A stretch of DNA of 64,000 nt, from NCBI RefSeq assembly GCF_900113015.1, contig NZ_FONV01000014.1, forward strand, positions 186,001 to 250,000, read 5' to 3'. Positions within the stretch are counted from its first letter, which is position 1, and each line of letters starts with the position of its first letter. This document shows, in pieces, positions 16,718 through 24,578 of the stretch. The notes beneath the pieces were generated by a model that was not told the DNA's origin, ran no database searches, and saw nothing but the letters and a program-made list of their open reading frames with translations. Made by a program: the position numbers and the translations under genes. Source of the DNA: Actinoplanes philippinensis (GTDB lineage Bacteria > Actinomycetota > Actinomycetes > Mycobacteriales > Micromonosporaceae).

Positions 16718-18073
16718 TTGTACCCCCAGTTCCCACCCGGCTTCCGGTTCGGCATGTCGACGTCGTCCTACCAGATCGAGGGCGCGGCCGACGCGGGCGG
16801 CAAGGGCCCGAGCATCTGGGACACCTTCACCGCACAGGCCGGAACCGTCCGCAACGGCCAGGACGGCCGGGTGGCGATCGACCACTACCACCGGTACGCC
16901 GAGGACATCGCGCTGATCGCCGCGGCCGGCGTGCAGGACTACCGGTTCTCCTTCTCCTGGCCACGGGTGCTCGGCGGCGACATCGGCTTCTACGACCGGC
17001 TCGTGGACACGCTGCTCGACGCCGGCGTCCGGCCGGTGCCCACGCTCTACCACTGGGACCTGCCCCAGGAGTTCGAGGACGCCGGCGGCTGGATGAACCG
17101 GGACACCGCGCACCGGCTCGCCGACTACGCCAGCACGCTGGTGCTGCGACTCGGTGACCGGGTCCGGGACTGGATCACCATGAACGAGATGAACGTGCAC
17201 ACCCTTTACGGGTACGCGCTCGGCGATCACGCCCCGGCCCGCGGGCTCGGACTCGGAGCGCTCCCCGCCGGGCACCACCAGTTGCTCGCCCACGGACTGG
17301 CGGTGCAGGTGTTGCGTACCCACGGCGCGAAAACCGTGGGGATCGCCAACCAGCACTTCCCGGTGACGCCGGCCACCGACTCCCCGGAGGACGTCGCGGC
17401 CGCGACGCTCTTCTCCGACCTGACCAACTGGACCTTCTCCGACCCGATCCTGCGCGGCGACTACCCGAGCGAGCTGATCCGCGCCGGGGTCGGCGTGCCG
17501 GACGCGCAACTCGACCGGGACCTCGAACTGATCAAGGCACGTCTCGACTTCTACGGGGTCAACTACTACGAGCCGACGATGATCGAGGCGCCGCGGGCCG
17601 GGAAGGACTACAGCGGTGTGCTCGAAGTGGACATTCCGGAGGGAATGCCGTTCTCGCCGGTGCCGGTGAAGAGCGACGAACGCACTGATTTCGGGTGGGC
17701 CATCGTGCCGTCGGGGCTCACTGAGATCCTGGTCACGCTCAAGGAGCGGTACCCGGCGCTGCCACCGGTGATCATCACGGAGAACGGGGCGTCGTTCCAC
17801 GACGCCGCGCCCGGGCCTGACGGCCGGGTCCACGACGAGCGGCGCATCGCTTATCTCGACGCTCACCTCTCCGCGGTGGCCGGGGCTGTCTCCGCGGGGG
17901 TACGGGTGGACGGCTACTACGTCTGGTCAGCCCTCGACAACTTCGAATGGGCGGCGGGGTACGAGGAGCGCTTCGGCCTCATCTACGTGGACTTCTCGGA
18001 TCTGTCGCGTACCCCGAAGGACTCCTACTACTGGTACCGAGACCTGATCGCGTCCCAGCCGCGCGCCGCTTAG
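16718..18073 (+). CDS. GH1 family beta-glucosidase
   Basis: A 451-aa glycoside hydrolase of family 1, retaining, cytoplasmic (no signal peptide). The acid/base lies in TMNEMN (E157) and the nucleophile in ITENGAS (E355). The usual TLNEP is TMNEM here, so the proline after the catalytic glutamate is replaced by methionine. The FGMSTSSYQIEG start and the GYYVWSALDNFEWAAGY substrate-binding segment are intact. It starts at TTG with AAAGGA six bases upstream, 11 bases after the MFS stop, so it is the third gene of the M19-MFS-GH1 operon. A perfect hairpin at 18094-18125 follows. Confidence 0.92.
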   Translation: MYPQFPPGFRFGMSTSSYQIEGAADAGGKGPSIWDTFTAQAGTVRNGQDGRVAIDHYHRYAEDIALIAAAGVQDYRFSFSWPRVLGGDIGFYDRLVDTLLDAGVRPVPTLYHWDLPQEFEDAGGWMNRDTAHRLADYASTLVLRLGDRVRDWITMNEMNVHTLYGYALGDHAPARGLGLGALPAGHHQLLAHGLAVQVLRTHGAKTVGIANQHFPVTPATDSPEDVAAATLFSDLTNWTFSDPILRGDYPSELIRAGVGVPDAQLDRDLELIKARLDFYGVNYYEPTMIEAPRAGKDYSGVLEVDIPEGMPFSPVPVKSDERTDFGWAIVPSGLTEILVTLKERYPALPPVIITENGASFHDAAPGPDGRVHDERRIAYLDAHLSAVAGAVSAGVRVDGYYVWSALDNFEWAAGYEERFGLIYVDFSDLSRTPKDSYYWYRDLIASQPRAA

Positions 18074-18093
18074 AGCCGCTTCCCGCCGCTGCT

Positions 18094-18125
18094 GCGGCAC
18101 CGCTTGCAGTCCTCGGCGGTGCCGC
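18094..18125. terminator. Bidirectional hairpin between convergent GH1 and TetR genes
   Basis: A perfect 10-bp stem (GCGGCACCGC at 18094-18103 with GCGGTGCCGC at 18116-18125) lies between two convergent stops at 18073 and 18159. Confidence 0.6.
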
Positions 18126-18158
18126 TCGTGGTGCTTTCGTTCCGCCGCTCGGAGCGAT

Positions 18159-18755
18159 TCAGGCGCGCAGCTGATCCACGAACTGGTTGGCGAGGCGGGA
18201 CAGCCGGTCGGCGCGGCCCTCCTCGGCCCAGCCGTCCACCAGGCTGAGCAGGGTGCTGCCCTCGACCAGGATGATGAAGTCGTCGATCACCGCCTCGTCA
18301 TCGACACCGGCCCGAAGCTCGCCCAGCTCCCGAGCCTCCCGCAAACAGTTGATCAGGTGCACCCGGATCGCCCGGTGCGAATCCCGCCGCGACTCGGCCA
18401 GCCGTGGGTGCGACAGCGCCGCCCCGGCGAACGCCACGTTCACATGCGCGTCCGCGGCCCGCTCCTCGTCCAGCGGCAGCACCGCCTCGAGCGCCGCCCG
18501 CAACCCGTCCAGCCCGAACAGATCGCCACCGATCTCGAACGCCCGCTCCACGATCCGGTCATAGATCGCCTTCTGCGCCGCGACCAGTATGTCGTCCTTA
18601 CCGCCCAGAAAATGCGCCAGCACACTGAGCGAACACCCCGCCTCATCGGCGATCGCCCGAGTCGTGGTGCCCTCGACACCCCGAGCCCGAACCACCCGCC
18701 AGGCAGCGGCCAGCAACTCCGCCCGGCGCAGGTCGTGATCCACCAGCTTCGGCAC
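18159..18755 (-). CDS. TetR-family regulator
   Basis: A 198-aa protein with an N-terminal helix-turn-helix (MPKLVDHDLRRAELLAAAW...TTTRAIADEAGCSLSVLAHF), in which the third helix reads SLSVLAHFLGGKDD. The GTG at 18755 gives the usual MPKLVDH start; a GTG two codons upstream is possible. It resembles the BetI-like group. It is convergent with the M19-MFS-GH1 operon and 69 bases upstream of an MFS gene on the same strand, so either could be its target. No clear ribosome site is seen. Confidence 0.85.
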   Translation of the reverse strand: MPKLVDHDLRRAELLAAAWRVVRARGVEGTTTRAIADEAGCSLSVLAHFLGGKDDILVAAQKAIYDRIVERAFEIGGDLFGLDGLRAALEAVLPLDEERAADAHVNVAFAGAALSHPRLAESRRDSHRAIRVHLINCLREARELGELRAGVDDEAVIDDFIILVEGSTLLSLVDGWAEEGRADRLSRLANQFVDQLRA

Positions 18756-18807
18756 GGGCACAGCTTAGCCACAGCGCTCCCGCCCTCCCGACCGCAAGCG
18801 CCGTACC

Positions 18808-18826
18808 AGCCCCGCAGGGTGGGGCT
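18808..18826 (-). terminator. Short hairpin overlapping the end of the MFS gene
   Basis: AGCCCC (18808-18813) pairs with GGGGCT (18821-18826) across a seven-base loop. The stem includes two bases of the minus-strand stop codon. A weak terminator is likely. Confidence 0.4.
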
Positions 18827-20009
18827 AGCTGATGGCGGGCTCTCGGGCCGTCAAGTGGCCGACCCGGCGGGCCAGCGGCAGCGTCGCCACCACGGCGACC
18901 ACCGGGATCAGGAACGCCCACCGCAAGCCGACCGGCTCGGACAGTGCTCCCAGCAGCACCGCGCCGAGAAGGGCTCCGCCGTAGTTGAACAGGTTGACCT
19001 TCGCGATGACCTCGTCGCTGCTCTCCATGGCTGCTTCGCCGGCCGCGCTGAACGCCAACGGCACGAGCACCCCGACCCCGATGCCGGCGACCGCGAACCC
19101 GGCCACCGCCGCACCGATCGCCGGGAGCGCCACGATGAGACCGCACCCGATGCCGCACACCGCGAGGGCGCCCAACGCGATCGGCACACGCCCGGCCCGG
19201 GGCACCACATGGTCGGCAACCAGGCGGCTGACCAGCACCGCGGCCTGGTAGGCGGCATAGCCCAGCGGCGCCACCGAGGCGGCCGCCGTCAGCGAGTCCT
19301 GCAGATACACCGAGCTCCACGTGCTGACCGCCGAGTCGACCAGGAACGCGGTGAAGATCAACATGCCGCAGACGAGCACGATCGGGCGTAGGCTCCGGCC
19401 GCTCCCGGCGTGGGCCACGCTCGACCGCAGTGTCCGGCCCGGCTCGAACAACCGCCAGCCGACCACGCCGATCAGCACCGCGTACACCGCGGCCACCCCG
19501 ACCGCCACCGCCGCGCCCGCACCCGATTCCAGCGAGCCGGACATGATCAGTGCGGCGGCGATGGCGGCGGCCGTGTACGCGGCGAACAGCCGGCTCATCA
19601 CACTGCGTCCCAGCCGGGCCTGCACCAGCACACCCTGCATGCTGAGGGACGCGTCGACCGCGCCGAGGCCCACCCCGTACGCAAGAAGGATCCCGGCGAA
19701 GATCGCATTGGGTGACCACACGGTGGTGCCGGCGAGTCCCGCGCCGGCCAGGAAGAGACCGGACGCGAGCGCGTAACGGCTGCCCCAGCGGGCGGCGATC
19801 CGGTCGGCGAGGATCGAGCCACCGGCCGCCGCGATCACCACCAGGAGCAGCAGCACGGACACGAACGTGTCATCGATGTGCTGCCGATCCTTGAACGACG
19901 GCAACGCGGTCATCATCGCGGCATAGCCCAGCCCCTGCGCGGCGTACCCGGCGCCGATCAGCCGGGCACGCGCGCCGGCCGACATGCCGCCCGCGCTCTC
20001 ATCGTCCAT
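18825..20009 (-). CDS. MFS transporter
   Basis: A 394-aa membrane protein with 12 predicted helices and the conserved loop ADRIAARWGSRYAL after helix 2. The N-terminus is short and Ser/Gly-rich. The ATG at 20009 is the only good start. Substrate is unknown; similarity is to the broad drug/sugar efflux group. A TetR gene lies immediately downstream on the same strand. About 230 bases upstream of its start are two long palindromes (20238-20297) that could be control sites for it or terminators for mqnB. Confidence 0.85.
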   Translation of the reverse strand: MDDESAGGMSAGARARLIGAGYAAQGLGYAAMMTALPSFKDRQHIDDTFVSVLLLLVVIAAAGGSILADRIAARWGSRYALASGLFLAGAGLAGTTVWSPNAIFAGILLAYGVGLGAVDASLSMQGVLVQARLGRSVMSRLFAAYTAAAIAAALIMSGSLESGAGAAVAVGVAAVYAVLIGVVGWRLFEPGRTLRSSVAHAGSGRSLRPIVLVCGMLIFTAFLVDSAVSTWSSVYLQDSLTAAASVAPLGYAAYQAAVLVSRLVADHVVPRAGRVPIALGALAVCGIGCGLIVALPAIGAAVAGFAVAGIGVGVLVPLAFSAAGEAAMESSDEVIAKVNLFNYGGALLGAVLLGALSEPVGLRWAFLIPVVAVVATLPLARRVGHLTAREPAIS

Positions 20010-20237
20010 CGATGCCTCGTTTCGCCGTCAGCACCACGTGGTCCCGATCACAGGTCCGTCAGCGCAGCATGCCGCTCACGATCGCCGACAGCAACATTTT
20101 CCGTGTAAACGATTCATCCGAAGGCCGAAGCGCCCAGGCCGTCCTCACCCGGCCTCCGCCGTCATGCCGCACGTCGCCTCGCCCGGCCCGCACACCGGCC
20201 ATCGACCGCGCGAGATCCGCCCTCGTCAAAGCCACCT

Positions 20238-20297
20238 GATGTTCGGCCGGCCGAACATCGGAGAGGTGATGGCGCCCCCGATTTTCGGCCGGCCGAA
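20238..20297. promoter_or_regulatory. Two long palindromes 42 bp apart, between mqnB and an MFS gene
   Basis: The first is a perfect 22-base palindrome at 20238-20259 with core TTCGGCCGGCCGAA. The second repeats that 14-base core at 20284-20297. Their centres are 42 bases apart, four helical turns, which suits cooperative protein binding. They fill most of the gap between mqnB (stop 20312) and the MFS start (20009). The rest of the 300-base gap shows nothing I recognise. Confidence 0.6.
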
Positions 20298-20311
20298 CAC
20301 GGCGGTCGGGG

Positions 20312-20944
20312 TCAGGGGAGGGTGGGCAGGGCAGGGGCGGCGGCGCGGAGTGCGGCGAACGCGTCGCCCAGACGCCAGGCGGCGCGGTCGCGGGGGCCGA
20401 TCGGGTTGGAGACGGCGCGGAGTTCGGCGAACGGCACGCCTGCCCCGGCCGCGGCGGACGCGACACCGTAGCCCTCCATGGCCTCGGCGGCGGCCAGCGG
20501 GAAGCGGGCGGCGAGCCGGTCGGCGGTGGCGGCGGTCCCGGTGACGGTGGCGAGGGTGAGGACGTCACCGGTGATCGCGGTCGGCAGGGCGGTCTGCAGG
20601 GCCTTGACGAGCTGCGGGTCGGCGTCCAGGACGCTGGTGCCGAACCCGAGTTCCTCGATCGGCAGGAACCCGTCGGGGGATTCGGCGCCCAGGTCGGCGG
20701 CGATGCTGCGGGTGGCGATCACCAGGCCGCCGACGGCTGCGCGGCCCGGGAAACCGCCGGCGATCCCGGCGCTGACCACGGCACGGAAGGCGCGGCCGGC
20801 GAGCAGCCTCGCGGTCGCTGCGGCGGCTGCGGCGGGCCCGACCCCCACGGCTTCGACCACGACGTCTCCCGGGTCGAGGCCGGCCCGGACGGCTTCGGCC
20901 TCGGCGGTCACCGCGGTCACCACCAAGAGGGGGTACGAGTTCAC
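20312..20944 (-). CDS. mqnB: Futalosine hydrolase
   Basis: MqnB removes hypoxanthine from futalosine to give dehypoxanthine futalosine in menaquinone synthesis. The protein is 210 aa with a nucleoside-phosphorylase-like fold. It shows VVSAGIAGGFPG near residue 57, EAMEGYGVASAA (catalytic glutamate and substrate-binding region) near 155, and the C-terminal LRAVSNPIGPRDRAAW. The GTG at 20944 overlaps the stop of the preceding MFS gene (GTGA), so the two are coupled. mqnD is about 7 kb away on the same strand. Confidence 0.93.
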   Translation of the reverse strand: MNSYPLLVVTAVTAEAEAVRAGLDPGDVVVEAVGVGPAAAAAATARLLAGRAFRAVVSAGIAGGFPGRAAVGGLVIATRSIAADLGAESPDGFLPIEELGFGTSVLDADPQLVKALQTALPTAITGDVLTLATVTGTAATADRLAARFPLAAAEAMEGYGVASAAAGAGVPFAELRAVSNPIGPRDRAAWRLGDAFAALRAAAPALPTLP

Positions 20945-23208
20945 GAGTCCTCATTCTCCGCAGGATCACCGTCACGCGCCGGGGACCCGGCGGACGACGG
21001 CCGATACACGTGGTATCCGGGTGGCGCCACCGGCGGCCCAGCGGTCTCCCCGCTTCCCTCCCAGCGATCACCGCTCCGGCTGCCGCCGCCCGGCTCACCA
21101 CGAGTCCGTCCACGCCCACCGACGCCGCCCGCTCCCGTGGCGCCGCGTCCGCGGCCACCGATGCGGCCGGACCGTTCGCCGCCCGGGTCGCTGCTGCCGG
21201 CGCCGCCGGTTTCCGTGCCCGGAGCCCAGCCGACGCCGCCCGATCGTCCGTCGGCCGGTTCGCCGTTGCCTCGGCCCCGGCGGGTGGCGCTGCCCGGTCG
21301 TCCGTCCGGCGGGTCGCCGTTGGCTCGGCCGGTGGGGGTGCCGCGGCCCGCCGTCGCCGTCCGGCCCGCGGGGGTCGCACGCTTTCGCTGCCACCAGCGG
21401 CGGCCGTCGGGTTCGGGGTCGAGGCGCTGGGTGTCGCCGTCGCGGAACGGGGAGCCGGCGGGCCGCGAGGCGGGAGCCGTGCGGCGGCCACCGGTGTCCT
21501 GCGCGGAGCCGCCGTGGCTCGCCGGGGTGCCGGCCGCCCACGGGTCCTCGGGCCAGGTGTCCTCGGCCTCGAGCCAGGCTTCCCGATCGTCGTCCGGCAC
21601 CGAGCTGCCCACGTCACGGCCGGTGGCCCCGGAGGCACGGCGGTCGCGGTCGCCGCGGGAGCCGGGAAGGTCGCCGCGGGCGTCGTGGAGGTCGCCGCGG
21701 GAGCCTCGGAGGTCGGTGGTGTCGTCGAGGTTCGTGGTGGGGGCGCCGCTGAGGTTGATGGTGTCGTCCGGGTTCGCGGGGCGGTGGCCGCGCGAGGCGG
21801 GCGTTGTGGCCGTACCACCAAGGGGGTCTTCGCCGGGGATCGGAGCGTCGGGCCGGCCCGCCAACCGTTCGTTGTGCAGGCGCGCCGCCGACCAGGCGGC
21901 CCTGGCCGCCGCGAGCACCGCGAGCAGGGCGGCGAAGCCCAGGCCGAGCCGGCCGTCGAAGGGGATGAGGCCGAGGCCGCCGCCGGCCACCCAGGCGAGC
22001 ATGAGGGCCGTCTCGGAGTGGGCGAAGGCGGTGGCGCGCTGCCGTTCGATTACGCGTTCCTGGATGCTGGCGTCGACGGCGAGTTTGGCCAGGCCGCTGA
22101 AGGTGGCGGTGAGCAGGGCCAGCAGCGTGACCATGGCGAGGTTGTAGAAGATCGTGGTGAGCACGGCGACGCCGGCTGTCACGATCAGGCCGCTGGACTG
22201 CAGGGCCAGGGGCCGCCGAATGCGCAGGCCGGTGCCGGCGGCGGTGGACAGGAAGGTGCCCAGGGCCAGCGCGCCGCCGACCAGGCCGACCGCCACGTTG
22301 CGGCCCAGCTCGTAGCCGAAGACCTCAGTGGTCAGCTGGTCGCCCATGATCGCGAAGGTCAGGAAGAGCAGCATGAAACCGTAGAGCAGGCGCAGGCTGC
22401 TGCTGCCGATCAGGGTGGCGACGACCAGGCGGTTGGAGAGCGGGCGGTCCGCGGCGTCGCGGCTGATGCCGAGCATCGTGCGCCAGGCGCGGGGGAGCGC
22501 CTCGGGCGGGTCGGAGTCGGCGCGTGGCGGCAGGCGCAGGGACACCACCATGCCGACCAGGAAGATGATGGTGGCGACCCGCAGCGGCCACTGTGGGCCG
22601 AACTTGAACGCGAGCAGTCCGATCGGCGCCACCAGCCCACCGGCGAAGGTGCCGTAGACGCTGGCGCGTGCGCCCACCTGGGACAGTCCGACACCCTCGG
22701 GCAGCAGCCGGGGCACGGCGGCGGAGCGGGCCACCCCATACGCCCGGGAGAGCGCCAGCACCCCGAAGGCCGCCGGATAGAGGCCCCAGCCGAGCAGGTT
22801 GTCGGACATCACGTAGGCCAGGAAGGCGCGGCCCAGGAACGTGGTGGCCAACGCATACCGCCGGCCGTGCCGGAAGTGGTCGAGCAGCGGGCCGACCACC
22901 GGGGCCAGCAGCGCGAACGGCACCATCGTGATGAGCAGGTAGAGCGCCACCTTGCTGCGGGCCTCGCCGAGCGGGACGCTGAAGATCGTCCCGGCGAGGC
23001 CGATCGCGATCAGCGCGTCACCGGCACAGGAGACGGCGTGCAGGTCGAAGAGGCGGATCATGCCGATCTCGTTGGCCGCGCCCTTGGCCCGGGCCAGCCC
23101 GACCCGGCGGGTGGCCCAGGCGCCGCCACGCACCGAGCCACGCACCACCAACCGGCCCGCTTTGATGCCGGTGCCGACGATGCGCCCGAGTGCGGAGAAC
23201 TGCGGCAT
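20941..23208 (-). CDS. MFS transporter with long disordered C-terminal tail
   Basis: A 755-aa protein. Residues 1-450 form an MFS domain of about 12 helices (FDLHAVSCAGDALIAIGLAG, LLDHFRHGRRYALA, VDASIQERVIERQRATAF). After about residue 470 the sequence becomes a tail of about 285 residues rich in Gly, Asp, Arg, Pro and Ser, with imperfect repeats such as RGSRGDLHDARGDLPGSRGD and no predicted fold. The ATG at 23208 has AGGATGG before it; an ATG at 23217 is possible. The stop overlaps mqnB by GTGA. Such long tails are unusual for MFS proteins; a scaffold or regulatory role is speculative. Confidence 0.85.
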   Translation of the reverse strand: MPQFSALGRIVGTGIKAGRLVVRGSVRGGAWATRRVGLARAKGAANEIGMIRLFDLHAVSCAGDALIAIGLAGTIFSVPLGEARSKVALYLLITMVPFALLAPVVGPLLDHFRHGRRYALATTFLGRAFLAYVMSDNLLGWGLYPAAFGVLALSRAYGVARSAAVPRLLPEGVGLSQVGARASVYGTFAGGLVAPIGLLAFKFGPQWPLRVATIIFLVGMVVSLRLPPRADSDPPEALPRAWRTMLGISRDAADRPLSNRLVVATLIGSSSLRLLYGFMLLFLTFAIMGDQLTTEVFGYELGRNVAVGLVGGALALGTFLSTAAGTGLRIRRPLALQSSGLIVTAGVAVLTTIFYNLAMVTLLALLTATFSGLAKLAVDASIQERVIERQRATAFAHSETALMLAWVAGGGLGLIPFDGRLGLGFAALLAVLAAARAAWSAARLHNERLAGRPDAPIPGEDPLGGTATTPASRGHRPANPDDTINLSGAPTTNLDDTTDLRGSRGDLHDARGDLPGSRGDRDRRASGATGRDVGSSVPDDDREAWLEAEDTWPEDPWAAGTPASHGGSAQDTGGRRTAPASRPAGSPFRDGDTQRLDPEPDGRRWWQRKRATPAGRTATAGRGTPTGRANGDPPDGRPGSATRRGRGNGEPADGRSGGVGWAPGTETGGAGSSDPGGERSGRIGGRGRGATGAGGVGGRGRTRGEPGGGSRSGDRWEGSGETAGPPVAPPGYHVYRPSSAGSPARDGDPAENEDS

Positions 23209-23310
23209 GGGAACCATCCTGACTGATCGGGGCGACCCGTGCCGCCTCTGACGCCCGGCTATCTGGGGAGTCGTTGCGGGTCGCCCGGTTCGGTAGGCAA
23301 CAATGGGCGG

Positions 23311-24132
23311 GTGACCTCCAGGACCACCTCCCGCGCCGCCCGACTCGACCAGGTCTGTGCCGATGCTGTCGGGGTGGCCCGTGGTGCCATCACCGAAGTG
23401 GACCCCAGTGACATCGGTGAGCATCTCGAAGTGATCGCCGAGGGCGACCGTGTCGTGACTCACTTCTTCGAGAGCCATCTCGACGGTTACCGCGGCTGGC
23501 GGTGGGCCGTCACGGTGACCCGGGTGCCGCGCAGCCGCCACGTGACCGTCTGCGAGACCGTGCTGCTGCCGGGGCCGGACGCTCTGCTCGCCCCCGGCTG
23601 GGTGCCGTGGAACGAGCGGGTGCAGCCCGGCGACCTCGGTGTCGGCGACCTGATGCCGACGGCGCCCGACGACGACCGGCTCACCCCCGGCTACGTCCTC
23701 AGTGACGACGCCGCGGTCGAGGACGTGTCCTGGGAGCTGGGCCTCGGCCGGTCCCGGGTGATGTCGCAGGAGGGCCGGATGGAGACGGCCCAGCGGTGGT
23801 ATGACGGTGATTCCGGCCCGGAGGCCCCGATCTCCTCCGCCGCCCCGCGCAACGCCCGCTGCGGCACCTGTGGTTTCTACCTGCCGCTCGCCGGGTCGCT
23901 GCGGACCATGTTCGGTGTCTGCGGCAACCTCTACGCGCCCGACGACGGCCGGGCGGTCAGCGCCGACCACGGCTGTGGCGCGCACTCGGAGGCGCTGCTG
24001 AGCGCGGCCGAGCAGCCGGTCGACGAGTTGCCCACGGTCTACGACGACAGTGAGGTCGAGACGGTGGCGGTCAGCCGCGGCCACGGCTCGGTCGAGTCGG
24101 GCGACCCGGCCGAGGATTACGGCCACAGCTAG
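23311..24132 (+). CDS. DUF3027 protein
   Basis: A 273-aa actinobacterial protein of unknown function. It has the family signatures RLDQVCADAVGVAR, HFFESHLDGYRGWRWAV, GPDALLAPGWVPW and LSDDAAVEDVSWELGLGR. A cysteine cluster, CGTCGFYLPLAGSLRTMFGVCGN with a following CGAHS, looks like a metal site. The GTG at 23311 gives the usual start; the open frame upstream has poorer codon use. It is divergent from the MFS-tail gene (about 100 bases apart) and convergent with DUF2530, overlapping it by four bases. Confidence 0.85.
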   Translation: MTSRTTSRAARLDQVCADAVGVARGAITEVDPSDIGEHLEVIAEGDRVVTHFFESHLDGYRGWRWAVTVTRVPRSRHVTVCETVLLPGPDALLAPGWVPWNERVQPGDLGVGDLMPTAPDDDRLTPGYVLSDDAAVEDVSWELGLGRSRVMSQEGRMETAQRWYDGDSGPEAPISSAAPRNARCGTCGFYLPLAGSLRTMFGVCGNLYAPDDGRAVSADHGCGAHSEALLSAAEQPVDELPTVYDDSEVETVAVSRGHGSVESGDPAEDYGHS

Positions 24133-24443
24133 GGTTTGTCCTCCACCACCTGGAAATCCGGGTGGGTCAGCGCTCGGCGGCGCCGGCGGCCCCGGTCGTG
24201 CACCACCATGGTCAGCGTGCCCGGGATGCCCCACACCAGGCCCGCGACGCTGATCTCGACCCAGGACTGCGGCGCGTGGCCGAGCCAGGTGATCAGGGAC
24301 GCGAGGGCGAAAGCGGCGACACCGGCGAGCGCGAACGGGACCATGGGTGGGTCCAGCGGGGCGGGCCTCGGTTTCGTCCCGGTCACCACGGCGAGGCCCG
24401 GCAGGGGTTCGCCGGTGCGCGTGGCGGGAGACAGGTCACTCAC
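24129..24443 (-). CDS. DUF2530 membrane protein
   Basis: A 104-aa protein with two transmembrane segments (PFALAGVAAFALASLITWL and VEISVAGLVWGIPGTLTMVV), an N-terminal proline-rich region (TKPRPAPLDPPMV) and a basic loop (HDRGRRRRRAL). This pattern matches DUF2530, an actinobacterial family often found next to DUF3027. The GTG at 24443 has GGAG nearby. Function is unknown. It shares a short overlap with the end of DUF3027 and is divergent from the purine permease. Confidence 0.82.
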   Translation of the reverse strand: MSDLSPATRTGEPLPGLAVVTGTKPRPAPLDPPMVPFALAGVAAFALASLITWLGHAPQSWVEISVAGLVWGIPGTLTMVVHDRGRRRRRALTHPDFQVVEDKP

Positions 24444-24578
24444 TCCGACAGGGTACGACCACTACGCATCGCATCGGCGCAGCGCGTGAGAGTTGTAACA
24501 TCACTTCGCTTTTGCAGGAGTAGTTGCATCTGAAAGCATGCGCGCGTTCACCACTGCGCCATCCTTTCGGAAGGTCCC

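Noticed and set aside
20238..20297. Ends of an insertion sequence
   Set aside because: No transposase, no target-site duplication, and the palindromes are self-complementary rather than inverted relative to each other around a cargo.
24444..24578. Purine riboswitch before the purine permease
   Set aside because: No purine-aptamer-like conserved loops or pairing seen; only an ordinary ribosome site.
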